A stretch of 64,000 nucleotides of DNA from Nocardioides marmoribigeumensis (lineage in GTDB: Bacteria > Actinomycetota > Actinomycetes > Propionibacteriales > Nocardioidaceae): contig NZ_JAVDYG010000001.1 of assembly GCF_031458325.1 (NCBI RefSeq), forward strand, positions 1,984,001-2,048,000, given 5' to 3'. A program made the translations under genes and the position numbers. Below the pieces are notes generated by a model that was not told the origin of the DNA, made no database searches, and was given only the letters and a program-made list of their open reading frames with translations. Positions 44,194 through 51,328 of this stretch are shown here, piece by piece; position 1 is the first letter of the stretch, and the number at the start of each line of letters is the position of its first letter.

Positions 44194-45893
44194 CAGGCAG
44201 CTCTCTCGGCCTGCAGGCGACCAGCAGCCTCGGTCCGAAGATGCGCGAAGGCCTGCAGCGACTGAGTGCCAGAGAGAACGGAGTCGACCCAGGCACACCC
44301 TTCTGAGTCCAGTCCATACAGGCCGGCCACTAGCCGGTCTACTGCGGACTCGGCTTCTGCACGGCCTTCCATGGGTGCTGAGCGTACGTTGCGCGCCGCA
44401 CGCGCGATTGCCTGGGCCTGGAGCCAGTCGGGCGTGTCAGGCTTCGGAGTTGGGATGGGGAGAGTCGACAAGACCTTTGGTGTGACGTATGGGTGGGACC
44501 GCCACTCCGTTTCGCCGGTTCGCGAAAGGTGGACTGCGAGCAGGACACGCGAGCACAACATGCCCTCCAAGTAGTCCAGCACAAACTCTGGGGCGTGGGG
44601 CTTCGGCGTGTAGTGAAAGACGACCTGCGTGGTGTAACTGCCGGAGGTGTCAAGCGACGCGTTGAGTCCAAGGCCGGTCTTGCGAACGAGCAGCTTGTCA
44701 CCTGCGTAGAGCGACTCGTCCTTGTACTGCACTCCGTCAAGTCCGATGCGCAGCCAGCGTGAAGGCGATGCGTCGTAGCGACGCACGTCCTCGCCGACGA
44801 TCAGAGGCACCCATCCTGCGGGGTCTGCGGGATCCTGAAGTGAAGCGGCCGTCACGACCTCCCAGGAAAACGTATTGCCGCATGCAGTGCACATGGGGTC
44901 TCCGGCTCGGGGAGGCTGGCGGTGAATGCCGCACGCCCCGCATCGGACTAAGGCTCCAGACTTGCCCATTTCAACGCCGCGGCCGGCTGTGACCCAGGAG
45001 GTCCATTTTCCCCCACGCGACTCGATGTGGCGGATGCTTCGAGCTGCTTCCGCGGAGCCCGCCGGCAGGAAGTTCGCTGCGGGATCCGCGGCCCACTCCC
45101 GCTGCTCGCACACCGTTTCGATCCGTGTGACCTCTTCTGCCAAGGTGACGCTTCCGTCGCGAATGCGTCGGCGGGCGTGGTACGGAAGGCGAATGCACTG
45201 GATCGTTCCGTCAGTGACCTCGCCTGTCGTGAAGACAATCACGGCGACGCCGCGGAAGACACCTTCGAACCACCCCTCACCTAGTCGGGCGACTGAATGC
45301 AACCGCGTGCGGGTGAGCAGAAGACGGCGAGCTGCCTCGTGCTCGGGAAGGAAGATCGCATCGGGCAGGATTGCCGCGACCGTAGTGCCGACCGGCAGTG
45401 CCTTGACGCTCCACTCAACGAAGAGGTCCCAACTGTCGTACTGCCCGTTGGCGAGCTCGTAGCCGAGTTCCCGCAGTTCGGCACGAGAGATGTCGAGTTC
45501 CGCCCCCCAGGGCGGATTCATAATCGCGGCGTCCGCGTCGCTGACCGCGGGGGCTGTCAACCGCAGGGAATCAGCAACGAGTGTCGTCGCGCGCTCCCCC
45601 CAACGGACCTTGACCTCGTTGGTCGCGGCAGCCGAGAGATCGATGCCTACGACAGACTCCAGCTCAGGCACTTCGGCGCTGACTGCGCCGAGTAATGCGC
45701 CGTCTCCGCAAGCGGGGTCGAGTACACGCCGGATCGGGCGACGCGAGTGGCTGCGCAATAGCGAGGCGACCCAGCGCGCGAGTAGATCCGGCGTGTAGAC
45801 AGCGCCTAAGAGTCGCCTATCTGACTGCGGTCGGATGCCTCCGACAACCGGCGTGGCCGCGTCCACCTCGAAGAGTGCGAGCTCCGCAGTCAT
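44193..45893 (-). CDS. N6-adenine DNA methyltransferase with zinc ribbon and TaqI-like C-terminus
   Basis: This 566-residue methyltransferase has motif X/I region LGAVYTPDLLARWV and DPACGDG (residues 59-65), and catalytic NPPW (126-129). A four-Cys zinc ribbon (RCGACGIHRQPPRAGDPMCTACGN) is inserted near residue 325. It is followed by a specificity-type C-terminal region (LLVRKTGLGLNASLDTSGSYTTQVV, SHPYVTPKVLSTLPIP). This resembles TaqI-like/type IIG methylases but without a fused nuclease. GAGGAGG precedes the ATG by 4 nt. It is divergent from the RHH-like gene and leads the methylase pair. Confidence 0.85.
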   Translation of the reverse strand: MTAELALFEVDAATPVVGGIRPQSDRRLLGAVYTPDLLARWVASLLRSHSRRPIRRVLDPACGDGALLGAVSAEVPELESVVGIDLSAAATNEVKVRWGERATTLVADSLRLTAPAVSDADAAIMNPPWGAELDISRAELRELGYELANGQYDSWDLFVEWSVKALPVGTTVAAILPDAIFLPEHEAARRLLLTRTRLHSVARLGEGWFEGVFRGVAVIVFTTGEVTDGTIQCIRLPYHARRRIRDGSVTLAEEVTRIETVCEQREWAADPAANFLPAGSAEAARSIRHIESRGGKWTSWVTAGRGVEMGKSGALVRCGACGIHRQPPRAGDPMCTACGNTFSWEVVTAASLQDPADPAGWVPLIVGEDVRRYDASPSRWLRIGLDGVQYKDESLYAGDKLLVRKTGLGLNASLDTSGSYTTQVVFHYTPKPHAPEFVLDYLEGMLCSRVLLAVHLSRTGETEWRSHPYVTPKVLSTLPIPTPKPDTPDWLQAQAIARAARNVRSAPMEGRAEAESAVDRLVAGLYGLDSEGCAWVDSVLSGTQSLQAFAHLRTEAAGRLQAERAA

Positions 45894-45957
45894 TGGCCCT
45901 CCTCTCGGGCAGTTGGTCGAGGGCCTGCGGGGAGGCCGAGATCCGTGTCAGAGTAGT

Positions 45958-45973
45958 GAGTAGCACGCTACTC
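45958..45973. promoter_or_regulatory. palindromic operator candidate between methylase and RHH genes
   Basis: GAGTAGCACGCTACTC has 7-bp arms (GAGTAGC/GCTACTC) with a 2-nt centre. A further GAGTAGT half-site at 45951-45957 is tandem to it. RHH repressors bind such tandem half-sites. Confidence 0.5.
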
Positions 45974-45995
45974 GTTAGGACCGACAGAACCCGAC

Positions 45996-46244
45996 ATGAC
46001 AAGCCGCCAGCTCAACATTCGGCTGAGTCCGGATGCCCGGGATCAGCTCGAAGCGCTTGCCTTCGTGCGGCGGACATACGCTTCAACGTTGGCTCGGGAC
46101 GTCGTGCTGGACTACCTCGGTCGGTACGCCAATGAGCCCGGGGTGAAAGAGGCCTTGGCAGCCCTTGCCGCCCATGACGCTGCCGATCAACCCAAGCGCA
46201 ACGTGCACCGGCTCGACGTCGCGTGGACCGATCCTCCGCGCTGA
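45996..46244 (+). CDS. small ribbon-helix-helix-like protein
   Basis: This 82-residue protein begins SRQLNIRLSPDARDQLEALA, the beta-strand-helix pattern of CopG/Arc ribbon-helix-helix DNA-binding proteins, followed by TLARDVVLDYL and a polar tail. It is divergent from the methylase operon with the palindrome 45958-45973 between them. It probably regulates the methylases, playing the part of a controller protein, although classical C proteins are XRE-type. No toxin gene is adjacent. The 219 nt after it up to attR contain no gene, only an arm-site repeat. Confidence 0.65.
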   Translation: MTSRQLNIRLSPDARDQLEALAFVRRTYASTLARDVVLDYLGRYANEPGVKEALAALAAHDAADQPKRNVHRLDVAWTDPPR

Positions 46245-46338
46245 AGTAGCCGACCCTCTGAGGTTGACCTCGCGAGTCGCCAGTCAGCAACTCGTCTCGG
46301 CGTCGCGGTGGAAAACCGAGCCTGTGGAAGGTGCTGCT

Positions 46339-46359
46339 GATACTCAGAGCGATACTGAC
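46339..46359 (+). repeat. candidate integrase arm-type site, right end
   Basis: Partner of 38020-38040 (17/21 identical, same orientation, two GATACT units 12 bp apart). In the excised circle the core would have this site about 105 bp on one side and 38020-38040 about 60 bp on the other. Confidence 0.5.
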
Positions 46360-46463
46360 TCTGACGTGCATGGAGTCTCCGGCGGCGCTCGTCGAGCGGG
46401 GACCTCGGGTATCGCACGCTCAGCCCGCCCGCGTCGGACCCCAATGTCACCGCTGAAAGTTGA

Positions 46464-46485
46464 GTTCAACTCCCCCCTCGCGCAC
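46464..46485 (+). repeat. attR, 22-bp core direct repeat (copy 2)
   Basis: Identical to 37939-37960. Here the sequence continues CGCACCAGCA, so the CCA end of the original tRNA-Leu gene is preserved at this junction. Confidence 0.93.
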
Positions 46486-46496
46486 CAGCAGACAGC

Positions 46497-46535
46497 CCGA
46501 GGGCCGTCCGTCCGACGAGGACGGACGGCCCTCGG
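46497..46535. terminator. strong bidirectional terminator, native to tRNA-Leu
   Basis: A perfect 17-bp stem with loop GACGA (arms begin CCGAGGGCCG). It lies 12 nt after attR, where the tRNA-Leu terminator would be before integration. It can also terminate the minus-strand usp gene. Confidence 0.75.
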
Positions 46536-46568
46536 TGCTTCCTGGGCCTCGGAGGCGACCGGAGTCGC

Positions 46569-47123
46569 TCAGTCGCGGTCCGGGTCGTACGGCGGCCGGA
46601 AGCCGGCGCGTCCGCTCGTGCCGGCCGAGCGCAGGGCGGCGCGACCGACGGCGCGAGCCGACCGGGTGAGGGAGGACTCGGGGAGACCGGAGATCGCCGG
46701 CGGCATCACCACGACGGGGCACATGGCGGCGTAGACGATCCGCTGGGCCAGCAGCGGCGACATCGACGGCGCCCGCGGCGCGTCGATCACCAGCACGTCG
46801 GCGTCGTGAGAGGCGTTGATCAGGCCGCGGCGCTTGCTGCCGTGGATCACGATGGTCTCCGCACCGTGGTCCTCGCCCAGCACCTCGGCCACGTCGCGGG
46901 CCAGGGCGGCCCGCTGCTCCTCCCTCGAGTGCTCGGCTGCCTGGGCGGCCGGGGACGGCGGTCCGGACGCCACCTCGGTCGAGGGTCCCGGGTGGACGCG
47001 GACGGCGACCAGCCGACCGCCGTTGGACCGGGCCAGCGACTGCCCCCACCTCAGCGCGGTCGGTGACTTCGACGTGGCGCTCACACCGACGACGACGGTG
47101 TAGGGCCTCTCCTGCTCGTTCAT
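46569..47123 (-). CDS. universal stress protein (UspA family)
   Basis: This 184-residue protein contains one Usp domain: YTVVVGVSATSKSPTALRWG at the N-terminus, a long charged helix, then ETIVIHGSKRRGLINAS and a C-terminal PVVVMPP strand. The usual ATP-binding G-2x-G-9x-G-S/T signature is not obvious, so nucleotide binding is doubtful. The last 45 residues are a basic extension outside the domain. It is 42 nt downstream of the MFS symporter and likely cotranscribed. Role beyond stress response cannot be inferred. Confidence 0.75.
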   Translation of the reverse strand: MNEQERPYTVVVGVSATSKSPTALRWGQSLARSNGGRLVAVRVHPGPSTEVASGPPSPAAQAAEHSREEQRAALARDVAEVLGEDHGAETIVIHGSKRRGLINASHDADVLVIDAPRAPSMSPLLAQRIVYAAMCPVVVMPPAISGLPESSLTRSARAVGRAALRSAGTSGRAGFRPPYDPDRD

Positions 47124-47165
47124 GACGCTCCCATGCTCTCGTCGTTCGGTGGCTGTCGGTCCTGC

Positions 47166-48638
47166 TCAGACCGGCAGGTGGGTGATCTGGTTGCCCTCCT
47201 CGTCGTGCTCGGTCAGCGGCGGGGCGATCTCCTCCAGGGACTTGCCCTCGGCGTCGACGCCCCACACCGCGGCCGTCAGGGCACCGAGGAGCATGACGGC
47301 CGTCGCCCCGAGGTAGCCCCAGAACATCGGCGTGCGGTCCGTGCCGTCCCCGATGAGTGCGCCGTAGAGGACCGGACCGAGGGCGCCGAAGCACTGCGCG
47401 ATCGCGAAGAAGTAGGAGATCGCCTGACCGCGGACCTCCTGGGGGAAGATCTCCGAGACGGTGAGGTAGCCGGCCGACGCCCCCGCCGAGGCGAAGAAGA
47501 ACGAGACGCACCAGAACGCGGTGTGCGTGTAGGGGTTGAGCGAGTCGGCCATGAAGAAGAACGCCGAGATGCCCAGCACGATGCCGCTGATCGCGTAGCA
47601 GCCGCCGATCATCTTGCGCCGGCCGACGGTGTCGAACAGCGGTCCGAGCAGCAGCGGCCCGAGCAGGTTGCCGACGGCGAAGGGGAAGAAGTAGAGCGCC
47701 GCGGTCGACGAGCTGAGGTCGTAGAAGTTCTTCAGCACCAGTGCGTAGGTGAAGAAGATCGCGTTGTAGAGGAAGCTCTGGGTGATCATCAAGGTGGCAC
47801 CCAGGACGGTCCGGGTCGGGTAGAGCTTGAAGAAGACGTAGACCAGCTGCTTGGGGGTCAGACCCGAACCGGCCTTGATCCACTTGGCGTCCGAGTCGGG
47901 GTGGTCGGGGAGCTTGTTGCCCGAGTCCCGCACCTGCTGCTCGATCCCCTCCACGATCTCCTCGGCCTCGTCGGCGTGGCCGTGGGTGACCATCCAGCGC
48001 GGGCTCTCGGGGATGTGGCGGCGCAGGTAGATGATCCCCAGGCCCAGGATCGGGCCGATGAAGAACGCGATGCGCCAGCCGATGTCCTGGCCGAATCGGT
48101 CGGTGTCCAGGAGGATCGAGCTGGCCACGGCACCGAGGGCGGCACCGGCCCAGTAGGTCCCGTTGATCGCGAGGTCGACGCGTCCTCGGTGCTTGCCCGG
48201 GATCAGCTCGTCGATGGCGGAGTTGACCGCGGAGTACTCACCGCCGATGCCCATGCCGGAGATGAAGCGGAAGAGCAGGAACACCCACATGTTGGGGGCC
48301 AGACCGGCGAGCGCGGCGCCCACGAGGTAGACGACCAGCGTCAGGGTGAACATCTTCTTGCGACCGAGGGTGTCGGTGAGGCGGCCGAACAGCAGTGCTC
48401 CCACGACCTCGCCCGCGAGGTAGACCGTGCCGGCGAGCCCGACGTCGGCCGAGCTCATGTGGAGGGTCTTCTCGAACCCACCCGCGGCGACGATCTGGAT
48501 CTCCAGGCCGTCCAGGATCCACGCGGTCCCGAGCCCGAAGATCACCATCCAGTGGAAACGCGACCACGGCATGTCGTGCATGCGGGCCGGAATCATGCTC
48601 TTGACCGGCTTCTCCTGCACTTCTGCGGAGGCGGACAT
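47166..48638 (-). CDS. MFS metabolite:H+ symporter (sugar-porter-like)
   Basis: This 490-residue transporter has about 12 helices. Signatures: GRLTDTLGRKKMF between helices 2 and 3, RFISGMGIGGEYSAVNS in helix 4, PESPRWM after helix 6, and GRRKM in the second half. This pattern fits the metabolite:H+ symporter branch (dicarboxylate, benzoate, shikimate or sugar type); the substrate is open. The ATG at 48638 (MSASAEVQEK) has GAAGGGG upstream. It is separated by 452 nt from the divergent polysaccharide operon. Confidence 0.85.
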   Translation of the reverse strand: MSASAEVQEKPVKSMIPARMHDMPWSRFHWMVIFGLGTAWILDGLEIQIVAAGGFEKTLHMSSADVGLAGTVYLAGEVVGALLFGRLTDTLGRKKMFTLTLVVYLVGAALAGLAPNMWVFLLFRFISGMGIGGEYSAVNSAIDELIPGKHRGRVDLAINGTYWAGAALGAVASSILLDTDRFGQDIGWRIAFFIGPILGLGIIYLRRHIPESPRWMVTHGHADEAEEIVEGIEQQVRDSGNKLPDHPDSDAKWIKAGSGLTPKQLVYVFFKLYPTRTVLGATLMITQSFLYNAIFFTYALVLKNFYDLSSSTAALYFFPFAVGNLLGPLLLGPLFDTVGRRKMIGGCYAISGIVLGISAFFFMADSLNPYTHTAFWCVSFFFASAGASAGYLTVSEIFPQEVRGQAISYFFAIAQCFGALGPVLYGALIGDGTDRTPMFWGYLGATAVMLLGALTAAVWGVDAEGKSLEEIAPPLTEHDEEGNQITHLPV

Positions 48639-49090
48639 GGAACACCCCTTCTCTCCCTCGACGTATGTGCCCTTTACCCGATGTGTCCTCACTCACACGG
48701 GTCGGCGCGAGCCGTTTCCGCGGCAGGCATGCCTCGACGGCACGTCTGGCGGTGCGCGGCTTCCGTGGCTCGGGCAGGTGTGGTTGCGAGGGGCGCTGGG
48801 TCCGTTCTCGGGCGTGACCCGGCCCGGACGTGGGTCCCTTTGCCTTCGTGCCCAATGGCACTCACGTCGCCCGCCCGACTGACCTACACATGACTCAGCG
48901 CCCAGACCCCGCGCCACTGTCGAAGCAGTTGAGGCAGACGCTCAGCGTCTGCAGACGGGGAGCAAGCCGTGGGCGCACTTCTTCCAAGCACGCAAGGGAT
49001 TCCGAGGCTTCTGCCGCCTGATCCCCGCTGTGCCGCCCCCTCCCCTCACCGCGTCCCCGCCACCCCGGCCCATCCCCTCCGGAGGCTCGC
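48639..49090. promoter_or_regulatory. 452-nt divergent intergenic region before the polysaccharide operon
   Basis: No convincing gene is seen. A perfect 17-bp palindrome CAGACGCTCAGCGTCTG at 48935-48951, about 140 nt before the deacetylase ATG, is a good operator or hairpin candidate. No clear -10/-35 pair stands out. GGAGG at 49080-49084 is the ribosome binding site of the first operon gene. Confidence 0.45.
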
Positions 49091-51328
49091 ATGAGCAGCT
49101 TCGCCCTGCCCCTACGTCACGGTCGGCGGACCGCCGCCGTCCTCGGTGCGGCGGCCCTCGTCGCGGCCACGCTCGGCTCCGGTGCGTCGGCCGAGACCGC
49201 GGTCGCGCCCGCGGGTCCGGCCCCCGGCTATCCCGCACCGGTGTCGCCGGACGTCGCGCCGGCAGGACCCCTGCCGGTGCGGGGCGGAAGCGTCCCGGTG
49301 ACCAGCGGGCTCACCGTCGTCGGCGGCACGGCGAAGGCGTCGACGACCACGAGGACCGCCACCAAGGCCCCGTCCACCACGTCCACCACCTCCACCACGT
49401 CCACCACTGCGTCGACGACGAGCACGGCAGGCACCACGAACACCGTGGCGACCTCGACCAGGAAGGTCGCGCTGAGGGCGCTCGTGCTCGCGCAGTCCGA
49501 CGACGACCTCGAGCTGCCGGCCTGGACCTCCACGCTGGACCGCCTCGGGGCGTCGTACGACGTCGTCCACACCCGGTCGCAGGACCTCACCGCCTCCTCC
49601 CTGGTGCGTCCCGACGGGACGGGCCGCTACAACGCCGTGCTGCTGACCGACGCCATGCAGGCCTACGTCGACGACTCGGGGGCGTTCGTGAGCGCGCTGT
49701 CCGCCGACGAGTGGAACCTCCTGTGGGCCTACGAGCGGGACTTCGGGGTGCGGCAGGCGACGCTCTACGCCAGCTACGGCTCGTGGCCGGAGGACTACTG
49801 CCTGACGCCGGTGTCGGAGGGCGGGACCGGCAGCTCGACGATCACCGCGGGGCTCACCGGTGCCGGCGCGCCGCTGATGAGCTTCCTCAAGCCGACCGCC
49901 CAGGTCCCGATCACCGAGTCCTACGTCTACCGCGACGCGATCGCCGACGGGTGCGACGCCCAGCCGGTCCTGACGGCCGACAACGGTGACGTGCTGGGGG
50001 TCAGGTCGGTCTCGACGGACGGCCGCGACCGGATGGCGCTGACCTTCACCTCCAACCAGTACCTGCTCCAGGCCAGGCTGCTCGCCTTCGGCCTGTTCCG
50101 CTGGGCCAGCCGGGGGATGTACTTCGGCGAGCAGCGGCACTACCTCGAGGTGGACGTCGACGACTGGTTCAACTCCACGGACGAGCGCTACCCCGACGCG
50201 ACGATCAATTCCGACCCCGGGTTCAGCATGTCCGGGCACGACGCCTACAACGCGAGCCAGCAGCAGAAGGCACTGATCGCGTCGTTCCCGCAGCTGAGCG
50301 GCTTCCAGCTCAACCTCGCCTACAACGCCGGCGACGCCGACACCTCGGCCGGGAAGACCTGCTGGCCCAACGGAGGGATCAACCGGCTCACCGCGACCTC
50401 TCGGTGCCTCAAGGGCGAGTTCCAGTGGCTCAACCACACCTTCACGCACCCGAAGATGAACTTCACCGACTACGCCACGAGCTACTCCGAGATCACCCAG
50501 AACCTCACCGTCGGCAAGGACCTCGGCCTCAACGCGCCCAAGGCGGTGCTCAAGACGGGTGAGTACTCCGGGCTCGGCGTCTACAACCCGGACCCGGACA
50601 ACGACATCGACCCGCCGATCGACCACGGGCTGATGGCGTCCAACCCCGACCTCCTGGCCGCGGCCAAGGCCGCCGGTGTCAAGTACGTGCACGGCAACAT
50701 GTCGTTCGCGTCCCACCGGCCGGCGTGCTTCAACTGCGGCGTGGTGCACCCGATGGAGCCGTCGATCATGGTCGTGCCCGACTGGCCGACGAACATCGCC
50801 TACTTCGCCACCACGCCCGACGAGGAGACCTCGTTCTACAACTGGTTCTACGGACCTGGCGGGAAGTTCCCGTTCTTCCCGGCCGACCAGACCTACCAGC
50901 AGGCGATCGACCACGAGTCCGACCAGGCGCTGCTGCAGCTGACCGAGGGGTCGATCTACACGCACACGATGCACATCGGCAACCTGCGGGACTACGGCTC
51001 GGGCAGCACCCTGGCCTTCGACTGGATCAGGGCCGTCGCCGCGAAGTACACCGCGCTGTACTCCGTGCCGCTGCTGAACCCCACGTGGCCCGAGCTCGCG
51101 TCCTACGTCGCGGACCGCAACAAGCACTTCGACGAGCTGCAGCAGGGCGTCGGCGCGGTCTACGACCCGGTCAACAACAACATCACCGTGCTCACCCCCA
51201 AGGCCGGCAAGGCGACCGTCAGTGGTGCCAGGGCAGGTGGCGCCACCACGTACGGCAGCGACGTCTCGTCGGCGCTCACCCTCAAGCGCAACACCGCCCT
51301 CGTCGTCCCCGCGAGCCCGCTGCCGTGA
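49091..51328 (+). CDS. secreted Agd3-like (CE18) polysaccharide deacetylase
   Basis: This 745-residue exported protein has a signal peptide (cleavage likely after ASA, residue 34), then a Ser/Thr-rich stalk (STTSTTSTTSTTAS). The rest resembles Agd3, the fungal galactosaminogalactan N-deacetylase. NodB-type metal and catalytic motifs are visible: HYLEVDVDDWF (Asp-Asp), NHTFTHPKMN (HxxxH metal pair), LKTGEYSGLG, and THTMHIGN for the final His. Such enzymes remove acetyl groups from GalNAc, giving a cationic adhesive polymer. GGAGG precedes the ATG by 6 nt. It is the first of eight overlap-coupled genes. Family assignment is from motifs and context. Confidence 0.78.
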   Translation: MSSFALPLRHGRRTAAVLGAAALVAATLGSGASAETAVAPAGPAPGYPAPVSPDVAPAGPLPVRGGSVPVTSGLTVVGGTAKASTTTRTATKAPSTTSTTSTTSTTASTTSTAGTTNTVATSTRKVALRALVLAQSDDDLELPAWTSTLDRLGASYDVVHTRSQDLTASSLVRPDGTGRYNAVLLTDAMQAYVDDSGAFVSALSADEWNLLWAYERDFGVRQATLYASYGSWPEDYCLTPVSEGGTGSSTITAGLTGAGAPLMSFLKPTAQVPITESYVYRDAIADGCDAQPVLTADNGDVLGVRSVSTDGRDRMALTFTSNQYLLQARLLAFGLFRWASRGMYFGEQRHYLEVDVDDWFNSTDERYPDATINSDPGFSMSGHDAYNASQQQKALIASFPQLSGFQLNLAYNAGDADTSAGKTCWPNGGINRLTATSRCLKGEFQWLNHTFTHPKMNFTDYATSYSEITQNLTVGKDLGLNAPKAVLKTGEYSGLGVYNPDPDNDIDPPIDHGLMASNPDLLAAAKAAGVKYVHGNMSFASHRPACFNCGVVHPMEPSIMVVPDWPTNIAYFATTPDEETSFYNWFYGPGGKFPFFPADQTYQQAIDHESDQALLQLTEGSIYTHTMHIGNLRDYGSGSTLAFDWIRAVAAKYTALYSVPLLNPTWPELASYVADRNKHFDELQQGVGAVYDPVNNNITVLTPKAGKATVSGARAGGATTYGSDVSSALTLKRNTALVVPASPLP

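Larger units (their letters stand above)
37939..46485. mobile_element. integrated restriction-modification genomic island in tRNA-Leu
   Basis: The 8.5-kb segment is bounded by a perfect 22-bp direct repeat of the tRNA-Leu 3' end (37939-37960 and 46464-46485). It contains a tyrosine integrase, an XRE regulator, an excisionase-like protein, an Mrr-type nuclease, a DUF3883 nuclease, two adenine methyltransferases and a small RHH-like protein. Base composition is visibly less GC-rich and codons more mixed than in the flanks. It is absent from the otherwise conserved gene order. No conjugation, capsid or replication genes are seen, so it probably moves passively or with a helper. Confidence 0.92.

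Noticed and set aside
45996-46244. Toxin-antitoxin module
   Set aside because: The RHH-like protein looks like an antitoxin, but no toxin gene is next to it; the flanks are a methylase and a gene-free stretch.
37939-46485. Prophage or conjugative element
   Set aside because: No capsid, terminase, lysis, replication, FtsK/TraB or relaxase genes were found; it is an integrase-borne island only.
49373-49420. Stand-alone repeat element in the deacetylase gene
   Set aside because: The TCCACCACG repeats are in frame and encode the Ser/Thr stalk after the signal peptide.
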